Below are positions 1 to 9,544 of a stretch of 64,000 nucleotides of DNA, one piece after another (within the stretch, counting starts at the first letter, position 1; each line of letters opens with the position of its first letter). The stretch covers positions 498,816,453-498,880,452 of the forward strand of contig CM060923.1 in the NCBI GenBank assembly GCA_030737875.1. The letters are read 5' to 3'. Source of the stretch: Allium sativum. Taxonomy: Eukaryota > Streptophyta > Magnoliopsida > Asparagales > Amaryllidaceae. The translations under genes and the position numbers were made by a program. Under the pieces are notes generated by a model. The model was given only the letters and a program-made list of their open reading frames with translations. It had not been told where the DNA came from and made no database searches.

Positions 1-323
1 CCTTACGATTAAACTTATTTGAAGTTATGATTTCGGTTTGCACTAATATTATTAGTTTGTGGTTGTTAAGTGCTTACTGTCTTGTCCAATATACATTGCT
101 GCAATTATTATTTTCGCCACTATAAGTTATTACTGAACTATACAATAGGCCATTTCCTGTTCGGATGAATATTTTAATTGGCTGCTTTATTTTTTTGTTC
201 CCTGATAGCAAGAGTAATGCACTGCCTTGGATTTAAGCTTCCTTGAGTTTTAAAATACATGTTTGCAACATATTCCGGTTGTTGTTTGGATACTGAATGC
301 TGACAAATAGTCATGCATGCATT
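1..323. other. AT-rich flank, no gene seen
   Basis: No convincing reading frame, splice pattern or repeat is visible. Composition is AT-rich like a plant intron or intergenic spacer. It may be the edge of a gene outside the window, but nothing supports that directly. Confidence 0.5.
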
Positions 324-332
324 TATTTTTTA
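324..332. repeat. 9-bp target site duplication of the MITE (left copy)
   Basis: TATTTTTTA is repeated exactly at 872-880 on the other side of the inverted-repeat element. Confidence 0.7.
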
Positions 333-871
333 GGCAAATTCTATTAACACCTCACATTTTGCTTTTGCCACCCCACTACACAATTGAAAAATAAAATGAC
401 TTATTTATCCTTATATGTTATAAAATTTGACATATTCATCATTTTACTTTATTGTGCGCTTTAATCATAGTGAAATGGTAAAATAAGACAAGAATAAAAA
501 AGTTGATTGAAGAAGACAATTATGATTTATAGGAAAATGATGTTATACTTTTTTTTTTTTTCTTAAGATCCTTTTTTAAACTTTGATTTACAGTTCAATC
601 TTTTTTAATTTAAACTGAAATATAAATTTTTTTAGGCCATGTTATTAATGAAAATAAAATAAAAAAGTAATTACAAATTACGGTTTTGTTGTTTTTGGAT
701 TTCGTCTTTTCTTTCATTCCATTATTAATCTTAAGATGTTTTCTGAAAGGATAAAATAAATGGCAATTTCGGTATATTTTGGGGTGGGAAAAGAAAAATG
801 TGGGGTGTGATAGATTTTGTTTAAATAGTGGGGTGGGAAGAACAATAGTTGAGGTGTAAATAGATCTAGCC
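333..871. mobile_element. Mutator-like MITE, 539 bp
   Basis: The two ends form terminal inverted repeats of about 46 bp. The left end reads GGCAAATTCTATTAACACC. The reverse complement of the right end reads GGCTAGATCTATTTACACC. Both continue to a shared CCACCCCACTA block. The element is flanked by a perfect 9-bp direct repeat, TATTTTTTA, at 324-332 and 872-880. A 9-bp duplication is characteristic of Mutator-superfamily insertion. The interior is AT-rich with no transposase frame, so this is a non-autonomous miniature element. The superfamily call rests on duplication length alone. Confidence 0.75.
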
Positions 872-1987
872 TATTTTTTAATGTATGGGTTCCTTTGGAA
901 GTTAACGCCTTGTTGATTCCTTGAAATTTCCTGTTCCTGTTTTAAACTATCCCCGGTACTTTAATTAGGCATGTTGCCTTGAATTTGATTGTTCCATTTT
1001 CTATAACCTGCTTCTACTTTGCCTTTTTATAAGCTATTGTATGCCTGTATTTAAAAAAAAAAATTATACTGTAACTTTGGTAAAGGTTTTACAACTTGAT
1101 TATTTGGAGTATAAGATGTTGTTCTCAAGTCATCCTGAATACACTACTAGCGCAAATGGTTAATTACCCTTCCAGTACACCCTTGTATATATACTTACAT
1201 ATTGCCATGTAGAAAACCCCGCCTCATGCAAGCTTAAACTATAACAATGGCGCACACCCTGCAATTGGATGAGTGTGTGTGTATATATATATATATTGAT
1301 AATACATGTTAGGAACACCTACTGTCCTTTGTACATTGCCTAGGTTGCCATTCATCTTGTTCTTCGTTGCCTGGGCTTGATTCGTCCCGGTGTCACTTAA
1401 CCTGTTTGTGCCTTAAGTGTCGCCGTGATCATACCTAAGCCTAATATTCAAAAATTTACCTTAGGGTTGCGGTAAATTAATTGGTCAAGTTATGTTTCCC
1501 CTTTGGTAATAAATACTATAACGCATGGAACACTTATGCGTTACTTGTTGCATACCCCGTATGGAGAGCTAATCCTCTATACCTAAAATTCACTATACCC
1601 TTGTACCCAACCAATAAGAATCTATGATTTTCATTCTTTTGCAATTAAGTCCAAGAATAAAAGAGGGTTTAATTGCAAAAAGATGGAATTCAGGGGGTGC
1701 TGATTGGTTGAGTATAAAGGGACAGAGAATTTTGGGGACAGATGATTTATTTGCCCCGTGTGTACTGTCTGCGTTGTCCGTTTGCCTAGCTGTTGTGGCA
1801 TTTTATATGCGTCTACTCTGATGTACGTGTCTCACCTGTATGTCGCCTTGCTTTATGTTGTTCCATGATGGTTATTTTTCAGCAGTTCACTAGTTGTTAT
1901 ACTCGAACCATTTAAATAAATTATTGGGATTTAACTAATTTATATTTATGTGTAAATCGGAATGTACTGAATTGAAATAAGTTTAAT

Positions 1988-2034
1988 CCTGACTCAAGTG
2001 TTTTGTGTATTTTGCATGGAACGCTTGAGTCAGG
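1988..2034. repeat. hairpin with 11-bp perfect stem
   Basis: CCTGACTCAAG (1988-1998) pairs exactly with CTTGAGTCAGG (2024-2034) across a 25-nt loop. It could be a small palindromic element or simply an inverted duplication. Nothing nearby suggests a terminator or a known RNA. Confidence 0.5.
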
Positions 2035-2370
2035 TCCTAAGTGTTCTAGGCTTAGAGATTGCGGCTCGCTAAATTGGAGAGGAACGTGAAGACGTAAGAC
2101 ACACATGCGCACGCAATGCCACGAAACCGTAAACTTTTATTCTTTCAAAATTCATGTACATATTATTTTATTTTCTTCCGCTGTATAAAATGATTTGTAC
2201 AAATTTGATATTTATTATAAAATTTTGTTCTTCTGCAAATATTCTGTGTTTGTAATTCAGTGTGTTGTTCTATTTGAACCCTGTAAGCTAATAAAGAACC
2301 GCCATTTTGAACGTTCTGAGTTGGTTTAAATACTGACATGGAGCTATAAAAAAGGCAGGACGTTACAATC

Positions 2371-2406
2371 ATTTCTCCTTTAACAACATACGAGACAATC
2401 CTAACA
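2371..2406 (-). repeat. possible TRIM LTR-end relic
   Basis: About 36 bases match the outer end of the nearby TRIM LTR with roughly five differences. The shared tail is CAATCCTAACA, preceded by a diverged CTCCTT..AACA block. It is probably a decayed solo end of the same family, but the similarity upstream fades quickly. Confidence 0.35.
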
Positions 2407-2681
2407 AAATCAATTCTACCATATGCAAAAAATAATTAAGCCTCAACAGCCATGCATGCATTGCATAAAAGATTACGTTTGAGGACTCTCCTCCATCTTT
2501 ATTACCACTGATTGAGATACTGTTTGCTTGAAACTGATAAAGCTGAGCGCCAAAGTACTGATATTGTAGTAAAAGAAGAATTTGTTCACCACTCCCCTAT
2601 TTGCATGTAATCCTTAAAGTTAAAGCCTTCCACGCTACACTATTAGCAAAGAAATGGATTATTGTTTTGACAACGTACGTC

Positions 2682-2889
2682 TGTGTTTTGTAACGACGGT
2701 CGGAACAAAGGCCCCCTTCCTTGTACGCATATGAGCTGGCACACAACTCCCATATAACAAAAGGAATCCTTAATGTTACGTGCCTACCAACTCATATGTG
2801 TACACAATTCCTTCAATTTATTCCATGATGTGGGACTATTAATTCCAACCCGTCATTCCTCCTTAAGAACATGCGAGGCAATCCTAACA
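2682..2889 (-). repeat. TRIM 3' LTR
   Basis: Direct repeat of 2981-3183. It ends in CAATCCTAACA, whose reverse complement starts TGTTAGG, a normal LTR terminus. The purine tract lies immediately beside it. Confidence 0.8.
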
Positions 2890-2900
2890 GTCCCCCCCTT
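2890..2900 (-). other. TRIM polypurine tract
   Basis: The plus strand reads GTCCCCCCCTT directly next to the LTR end. On the element's strand this is AAGGGGGGGAC, a purine run in the position required for plus-strand priming. Confidence 0.75.
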
Positions 2901-2967
2901 GACTCGCATCCTACGGGTATCTTTTGAGAGCACTGCCTTGCCCGCATGGCCCAGTCTGTAACCTTCG

Positions 2968-2979
2968 GCTCTGATACCA
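2968..2979 (-). other. TRIM primer-binding site (initiator tRNA-Met)
   Basis: The plus strand reads GCTCTGATACCA. Its reverse complement TGGTATCAGAGC is the standard plant retrotransposon site that pairs with the 3' end of initiator tRNA-Met. Confidence 0.85.
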
Positions 2980-2980
2980 T

Positions 2981-3183
2981 TGTTATGAAACGACGGTCGG
3001 AACAAAGTCCCCCTTACATGCACGCATATGAGCTGACACACAACTCTTATATAACAAAAGGAATCCCCTAATGTTACGTGCCTACCAACTCATATTTGTA
3101 CACAATTCCTTCAATTTATTCCATGATGTGGGACTATTAATTCCAACCCGTCATTCCTCCTTAAGAACATGCGGGGTAATCCT
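2981..3183 (-). repeat. TRIM 5' LTR
   Basis: Direct repeat of 2682-2889. It abuts the primer-binding site with one base between. The outermost few bases (ACA) appear lost or merged with the flanking direct repeat. Confidence 0.8.
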
Positions 3184-3191
3184 ACGTCTGT

Positions 3192-4398
3192 TCAGTAAGA
3201 AACCAACAAAACAATCAAGCACAACCACTTGAAACTTTTAAATGTTCAATTTAACCATCATATATCAAATGCATGCATCAGTCATAGATATTACTTGTCC
3301 ATGATTGTTTACTATCAATATCATAAGAGTAAAAGCTAATGAAGTGTAACAAATCTCTACTATTAATATGGTAAGTTCATTGCATTATTTTACTTGACGT
3401 CTTTTTGAAATTCCCAAACTGCCCTTAACCGTTCATGTTATTCACCAGTCGTGTCCCTCACGTTATTCCCAAACTGTGCGATCCCAGATCCATGTCTCCG
3501 TCTTAACGACCATCTCAAGCCGATTCAAATAAAACTACGAAAAATTAATAGATGAACAAATTGCGAGTAGCATATTAGGTTGGAAAAGGGAAATGAAGGT
3601 CTTCCTCAACATTGGTAATCAGATCGGAAACCCTAACCTTTTGGTACCCTTCAGTCACAATTAGTTTCCAATTTGTAGTTTATTTGCTTTGATTTCTGTT
3701 TTGATTCATTTGAAGGCTGTACTATTGGGTAATTACAGCAGATCCGGCAATTCTCAGCCCCCGCTTTCATAGAAGGGAAACAATCCTGTGTTTGATAGGG
3801 TGAGCTATTCTGATTTGTAACTTTCAAAAAGTTAATTTTGTAGAATTCAAATTCCATTTCCATTTACTCACATTTGGGGAAAGTCACCATATCTCATTAT
3901 ATTTCTCACCATAGAAACTGCAAGTAAACCTCTTTCTCTTATTATTTTGTCAGATAACCTAATTTTGCAAAATCTGATGTTTCTAAAGTTCGAAGTTACA
4001 TTATTTCAAGTCATTGTAAGATATATCAACATGTTATGTTGCTTACAACAGTTCATTTAATGTGTTGATTTGATCAATAACGTATTCATATTGTTTGTTT
4101 TCAATTTCAACATAGAAGAAATTGTGTACTTTTTTCCTTATGGCAGTCAAATTTATGCAGGGTCAAGCATGAGGAGAAAAAAAGGTTTATTGCTGCTGCC
4201 TTTACTGAGATGGTGTAACTTTTATTTATGTTGTTCCTCACCTTCGAAGCGTTAGCCATTTTTGGATTTGATTTCTTAAGCTATATGTGTTTCAAAATTT
4301 AAAGTAACTAGCAATATGCTTAGAGTTTAAATATATACCAGAAAACTATATCCAATACGAGAGTTAATTAGACTGAATTAAATTCATAGGAAAGTTTT
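3192..4398. other. non-repetitive flank, no secure gene
   Basis: No gene is secure here. A short open stretch near 4160-4212 is bounded by an AG and a GT and could be an exon, but I do not recognise the peptide. The phrase AAACCCTAACC near 3628 is common in plant 5' leaders and proves nothing by itself. Confidence 0.4.
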
Positions 4399-4510
4399 TT
4401 GTTTTTATTCACATATGAAAGACACATTTTCAAAACCCTTGCTGATTTCTTCAAACCAGGGCCACCGCTGCCGGGGACATGTCCCACCGTCCTAATTTCG
4501 AAACCCCCTG

Positions 4511-4802
4511 CCCAGCTACATATTCGAACCAGGGCCCTATTCCTTCGCATCCAGGATCTTAGCCTTCTTCTACAAGGGGCTGATATTTGCAGCAGTAGGG
4601 TTCAGATCTGGATTGGCTGGAACAGCGATCTCGAATGGGTTGGTGAAGTTGAAAGGGGTGAGAATAAAGGGAAGAAGCAGGCAGGGCAAAGACTATAGAA
4701 AACGCAGCAGCGTGGGTGCTGCATATGGGGTTGAGTGCAAATATCAGGTATCAGAGCTTGAATAGGGTGGACTCCAGCCTGAAGATGCAGATCATTGATT
4801 AA
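4511..4802 (+). pseudogene. RETICULATA-RELATED (RER) gene fragment, frameshifted
   Basis: RETICULATA-related proteins are chloroplast-envelope membrane proteins that affect leaf mesophyll development. Here the frame at 4511-4658 encodes a piece containing FYKGLIFAAVGF and GTAISNGL, typical of the conserved membrane segment of this family. The expected continuation, AAAWVLHMG and then LSANIRYQSLN, appears at 4695-4763 but in a different frame, so at least one indel lies between about 4658 and 4692. After SLN the family sequence is lost and a stop follows at 4800. The full protein has several hundred residues, so this is a truncated, broken copy. No upstream exons are identified with confidence. 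Identification is from recalled family motifs only. Confidence 0.6.
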
Positions 4803-4963
4803 AAGGCACGGTGGAGAGAATAGGCGATGGTTGCGGATTTAGGGTTCCGACCGCCATTGATCGAGTTTCCAGTTTGTGGTATTCTTCTAAATTTAGCTTT
4901 TAATTTTTTTATTTAAAGGTTTGTTTGCTAATTGGATTTTGGCTCGGTTCAATTATCATTAAT

Positions 4964-4968
4964 GCTAA
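4964..4968. repeat. target site duplication of element A (left)
   Basis: GCTAA here is repeated at 44975-44979, immediately outside the other end of the 40-kb nest. A 5-bp duplication is normal for Ty3/gypsy integration and fixes both outer borders of A. Confidence 0.85.
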
Positions 4969-7452
4969 TGTGACGATCCCAAAATCCGGTAGGCGGTGTT
5001 AAGGATAATCATTAGAATATAACACATTAATCATCATTAGCAGAGTACAGATAATAACATAAACAATAAATAGAACAATTTTACATAGATATGACATCGG
5101 AATCATAACATGTAACAACATCAGAGTAACACAGTGTAGGATATAACTTAGTGAATAAAAGGGGAACGATCAGTCAACATCGCCATAGGCGGAATATATA
5201 CATACAGTGAGACATAATAAAGGTATCAGTCTACATTGCCTGAGGCGGTACATATACATAAGATAATAAATGCTGGAAGTAAATCAGTTTACATCGCCAT
5301 AGGCGGAATCATATACATAAGATAAGAATGGCGGAAAGTCCATAGCCAAAATACAAGTAAATCTAATCTTCGCCATCAATCCAAAAGCGCACTCCTTACT
5401 ACAGTGCTAAGCCAAAATAACCTGTCATCTGTCAACTAGGCTGCCCGTGTGAAAATAAGGGCACCCGAGTTTGCAAAGTGAAACAAACAACGAGTCAGTC
5501 ATGGGACTGGTATGAGAAATCTACTCAACTGGTTAAACAACAGTAATAGGGAAAATCATAGGACCACGCCACTTTCGTGGAACGGGTTTACTTCAGTGAT
5601 TGCCAATGCATTAAAACAAAGTAAATTCTTTAAAACAACGCAATGCATTTTATAAAGAATGAAGCCGTTATAAGACTCAAGTCCCATCACACAATGCAAC
5701 GCAAACCGGAGGATAGAGTTTTACCTTATAATGGCCAAAACATGCTTAATACGTGCACAGCAAAATCACTTGATATTATTACTAGTGCATATATGTTTCA
5801 AAAACGAATATCATCATAAATATCAATCATAGACGGCATAGCTACCATCTACTATGTCGCCATACTAGTTCTACAATCAAATCCGTTATCTCGTCTTGGA
5901 AGTTTGGATTCCATCATGAGTCGAGGCTAGGGGCAAGATCCTCACCGCTTCGAGACACTCTAGCGAATGTCTCAGGACTACACACTCTGGGTAAACCCTT
6001 GGATCTTCATGGTCGGTCCTCTCTTATGTTTGAGGATTAATTATTCCTGAACATACGTTTCCGGGTCCTAACAGACACAAAATCGAGGCGCCTCGCATTC
6101 CAATAACCACATAGATAAAGTAATGTAAATGTCACCCAGTTTAAGCACTGACACTATCTCTAGCTAGAAAGAAACGTCGTGCTCTCCCTGCAGTCCTTAT
6201 CCCGTTTTTTACTCATACCGATGTGTGAGGCTCACGAATCCACGCTATACACAAAGCCAGGCCACGTAGGTCATGCTTTAATCATCAACCACAAGACTTT
6301 GCTTTGCAACAGAAGCCTTAATCACTGCATCTTGGCATGCCACACAGACAATCCACTCCATACGACTGATTTCTATCGATATATAACCTCTAAGCTCGTA
6401 CGTCTCAGAGAAGGGCGTTAAGCAAGAGAATAAATTCTCCGCCACCAAACAGATATATATTTAACAGAGATCAATCAGTACATAACAAAATCCAATGTCA
6501 GACACACAGTCCATTTACAAGTCCGTTCTGGGTCTGAACAAAACCGGAGGCACCATATTCCTCGTATATCCATACAATCAACACATACGTCTAGACGGCT
6601 ACTACTTCCGTTCCTTCAAGGTAGCTACTCCAATCAGGAACCTCAGTAGCGCCCATCCATCCGATACGAAGATCGTCGGTCTTGAACCGTCTTCGTATTT
6701 TCTACTTCGAATCGTTCGATCAATTATTTGAAATGAGGGATAGCTCTGCCTTTTCAAATAATTCACGAATATTTATAATTCGAATCAATTCTTTCCATGG
6801 TTATATTATTCGACATTCACGTTTGAGTTATTTAGTATAATTATTATATCAAACACATACAACCATCAAATATCAAGCAAACCAAGCAAAATTGGTTTAT
6901 TTCCATTCTTTGCCGCTTATAATATTTTATAACGATTTTTCGCCATTTTTATTTATTTAAAAATGGCCATATATAATTAAATGACATTTCAGGTCGTGCC
7001 GTGGCACTGGCGCTGTTTTTCCCTAAATTTGTTTTACACATATCGGTGAATCTAACCGTCGGATTTCTACAAAGTTTATATCACTGGGAAGATATTCCCA
7101 AAGCGAACCCAACGGTTCCAGTTTTGTGAAAATCCGACGGTCGGATCTTCCACACTAGTCGTTTGAAGTTACGGTTTCAAAATACGAACTGCAGCGTCGT
7201 TATTCGATTTAATTTAATTATATTTATATATAAATATAATCGATTCTGGCGCTGTTTTTCTCCAGATTTGAATTAAACATTCCAGACAATCCAACCGTTG
7301 GATCTTTACAAAGTTGGTGCCGTTGGAAAGATATTTCCAAGGCGAACCCAACGGTTGCGGTTTCGGGGAAATCCGATGGTCAGATCTCTCGTACTAATCT
7401 ATTGAACTTACGATTTCAAACCACGAACTGCACGGCCTCGATTCCTTTCAAT

Positions 7453-7496
<44 letters not shown>
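4969..7496 (-). repeat. Element A left (3') LTR, outer part
   Basis: It matches 27115-29620 of the right LTR, with about 3% difference in the part sampled. It holds R/U5-type sequence: short repeats with CATCGCCATAGGCGGAA near 5180-5310, and two copies of an inverted-repeat module near 7040-7160 and 7250-7400. Small open frames such as 6179-6421 and 6495-6731 have no recognisable domain. The part ends in a TA microsatellite where B inserted. Confidence 0.9.
7055..7141. repeat. 12-bp inverted repeat module in A LTR
   Basis: ACCGTCGGATTT (7055-7066) is the exact reverse complement of AAATCCGACGGT (7130-7141), leaving a 63-base loop. A second, diverged copy follows about 240 bp further on (about 7293-7380). 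The same module occurs in D (about 53632-53720 and 53877-53970) and in E (about 57821-57910). Conservation across family members suggests a structured RNA or binding element within the LTR leader. Confidence 0.65.

Positions 7497-7500
<4 letters not shown>
7459..7500. repeat. TA dinucleotide microsatellite at the B insertion site
   Basis: About twenty TA units abut the 5' end of element B. The right LTR of A has a much shorter TA tract at the same place (about 29608-29619), so the run expanded here or was expanded by the insertion. Confidence 0.85.
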
Positions 7501-7501
<1 letters not shown>

Positions 7502-7727
7502 CACCCCGTATGTTGAATAACTTGCTATAATATAAAACAGGGCAGAATTAATTTTTAAAATCTGAATCAAGGGAAACGGGCTATGCCATTGCGTTCGTCT
7601 CGGAAAAATACGCGAAATAGAGTCCGAGTTTTCGAAAATCGGAGTCCGTATGACCCAGTTAAGGCCCGAAGAAGTTTTCAGAAAATTCAAAACAGCTTTG
7701 AATACAAAAATTTCACATTTCAGAAGA

Positions 7728-7745
7728 GGCGGGAAAATTCCCGCC
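7728..7745. promoter_or_regulatory. inverted E2F-type sites in B U3
   Basis: GGCGGGAA and TTCCCGCC are 8-bp inverted arms separated by AA. Each arm matches the E2F consensus WTTSSCSS. The dyad is repeated at 15002-15019 in the other LTR and, with a GA centre, at 30013-30030 and 37879-37896 in element C. It lies about 215 bp upstream of the TATA box. Confidence 0.55.
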
Positions 7746-7756
7746 AGGCAGAGGGA

Positions 7757-7829
7757 GTCGACCCTAGTGTCGACATGGGTGTCGACCCCCTCCCTAGGGG
7801 TCGACCCAGGGGAAGACCCAGGGGTCGAC
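7757..7829. promoter_or_regulatory. GTCGAC palindrome array, B 5' LTR
   Basis: GTCGAC occurs at 7757, 7769, 7781, 7800 and 7824. A one-step-degraded copy (GAAGAC) sits near 7812, so the underlying step is 12 bp. The array lies between the E2F-like dyad and the TATA box and is retained in all four B/C LTRs. Confidence 0.65.
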
Positions 7830-7959
7830 CCCCCTGTCGGTCTGTGTGACCTGGGTGCAACCTGATGGGGTTTGGGCTATATTTTAGGGCTAGTGACGAG
7901 ATCTGACGGCTCTAATCTGATTTAGGGTTAATCTAAGGGCCTAAACTAAATCCTAATTC

Positions 7960-7967
7960 TATAAATA
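7960..7967 (+). promoter_or_regulatory. TATA box of B 5' LTR
   Basis: TATAAATA lies 463 bp into the LTR. The same box is at 15284-15291 in the 3' LTR, and at 30247-30254 and 38114-38121 in element C. It implies a U3 of roughly 0.5 kb and a long R-U5 leader of about 3.1 kb. Confidence 0.6.
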
Positions 7968-8219
7968 CACCCTAAGACTACCCTAATTCATACTAAAATT
8001 GGAGACAACGTCGTTATGCCGTCAAAATGCAACTTGAAGGAGCCTCCATCAAATTAAAGAGGAAGATAGCTTCTCAAATCAACTTCTAATCAACTCCAGC
8101 AACTTAATCTTCTTCATAATTTGTGTGCTAATCAACAAGTTGTGAGTTTCTATAGCCTTAATGACCAATTGTTGAAATGATTATGATAGGATATAATGAG
8201 GTTATGGCTATGAATGTGG

Positions 8220-8965
8220 ATCAATGCAAGTTATGTTATCATATGCTATGTGTTCATGATGTTATGCAAGTTATGCAAGTTATGCAAGTTATATTCTATG
8301 TGTTGTGCAAGTTATGCAAGTCATATGCTATGTGTTATGCAAGTTATGCAAGTCATATGCTATGTGTTATGCAAGTTATGCAAGTCATATGCTATGTGAT
8401 CAGGATGTTATGCAAGTTATGCAAGGCATATGCTATGTGATTATGATGTTATGCAAGTCATATGCTATGTGATCATGATGTTATGCAAGTTATGCAAGTC
8501 ATATGCTATGTGATCATGATGTTATGCAAGTTATGCAAGTTTTAGGCTATGTGTTCTTGATGCTAGTTATGCAAATCACTATGATAAACATTGATCCATT
8601 ATGACACCATGATTATGCAAGTTTGGTGTATGATTATATGCAAGTTCATACATGATATGTTATGCAAGTTTGGTGTATGATTATATGCAAGTTCATACAT
8701 GATATGTTATGCAAAGTTGGTGTATGATTATATGCAAGTTCATATATGACATGTTATGCAAGTTTGGTGTTTGATTATATGCAAGTAACATGTGCAAGTT
8801 TACACCTTTGGATGATATGCATACATATGCAAGTTAACCCTTTTGTATGTCATACATACATATGCAAGTTTACCCCTTTGTATGACATAAGTAGCTTATG
8901 CAAGTTACCCTCTTTATGACATATATGATTCATGCAAGTTTGGGTTGGTTATTTATGCTAGTTGG
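8220..8965. repeat. TGCAAGT minisatellite in B 5' LTR
   Basis: Many imperfect copies of ATGCAAGTTATGCAAGTCAT, alternating with GCTATGTGATCATGATGTT, are followed by units containing GTATGATTATATGCAAGTTC. The array sits downstream of the TATA box, in the transcribed leader. The frames it opens (for example 8177-8440, rich in the peptide CKLCK) are repeat artefacts. Confidence 0.9.
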
Positions 8966-9246
8966 GTTTGATGCTATATGCATGTTGACACCTTTAAAAC
9001 CCATGTTGTTGCTAACGTTATGCAAGTTGAACTCATTGATGTGTGATGAATCTTCCCTTTTAAGTATGTCATGTTGGCGAATTACGTGGGGAACGATGAG
9101 GTTAATATTCATGTTAATGAAATGGTGTGATGTTGGTATGATTATGCATACCATAAAGTGGATGGACTTAATTGAGTCAATTATGTACATCGTTAAATTT
9201 GTAATTAATTAGGGATAATTAATACAAATTATGGGGGTGATTAATT

Positions 9247-9490
9247 AGGTGTAATTAATCGACTAAGACACGAGGTTGGACCCTTTTGTAGCATAAGACT
9301 GTCCGGAACCGACCGGCAAATTCAGCGGCTACAAATGATTGGCCCAATGTGAGAGGTCTTAGGCACAAACTTAATACGTAAAAAGTGTAAAGACACGAGG
9401 TTAGACTCGGTTATGGCGTAAGGCTGCCCGGACCCGAACGGCAAATCCAGCTGCCATAAAAGATAGTCTAATGTGAGAGGTCTTTACAAC
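9247..9490. repeat. tandem doublet in B 5' LTR
   Basis: Two diverged copies of a module of about 120 bp, each starting GACACGAGGTT and ending AATGTGAGAGGTCTT. The doublet is also in the 3' LTR (about 16618-16850) and in both C LTRs (about 31697-31915 and 39560-39782). Confidence 0.7.
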
Positions 9491-9544
9491 GGTTACGTTC
9501 TTAATCAATTAAGAAACACTTAACCAGATAAGCATGTAGTGAGG

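Larger units (their letters stand above)
881..2675. other. gene-poor spacer
   Basis: I see no recognisable gene. The stretch holds a short TA run near 1281-1296, a perfect hairpin at 1988-2034, and a possible relic of a TRIM LTR end near 2371-2406. A 65-codon frame at 1624-1821 has no recognisable domain and no flanking splice signals, so I do not call it. Confidence 0.5.
2682..3183 (-). mobile_element. TRIM (terminal-repeat retrotransposon in miniature), about 0.5 kb
   Basis: Two direct repeats of about 200 bp, roughly 93% identical by eye, enclose an internal region of about 90 bp. Read on the minus strand, the right repeat is followed by a perfect primer-binding site for initiator tRNA-Met (2968-2979). 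A purine tract precedes the left repeat (complement at 2890-2900). The LTR end carries the expected terminal CA/TG dinucleotides at 2888-2889. A direct repeat TACGTCTGT flanks the element at 2676-2684 and 3183-3191, so the exact edges are uncertain by a few bases. There is no coding capacity, as expected for TRIMs, which are copied by enzymes of other retrotransposons. Confidence 0.85.

Noticed and set aside
1624..1821. 65-codon frame in the left flank
   Set aside because: No recognisable domain, no promoter or splice context.
4399..4698. 99-codon plus-strand frame
   Set aside because: It runs out of frame with the recognisable RETICULATA-RELATED peptide for most of its length, so it is a shadow of the broken gene.
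4744..4757. GGTATCAGAGCTT resembling a tRNA-Met primer-binding site
   Set aside because: It is coding sequence of the RETICULATA-RELATED fragment (NIRYQSLN). No LTR end precedes it and no purine tract or second repeat follows.
8177..8440. Cys/Lys-rich open frame repeated in both B LTRs (also 8214-8399, 15500-15827)
   Set aside because: It is the translation of the TGCAAGT minisatellite, is open in two frames at once and has no start context or domain.
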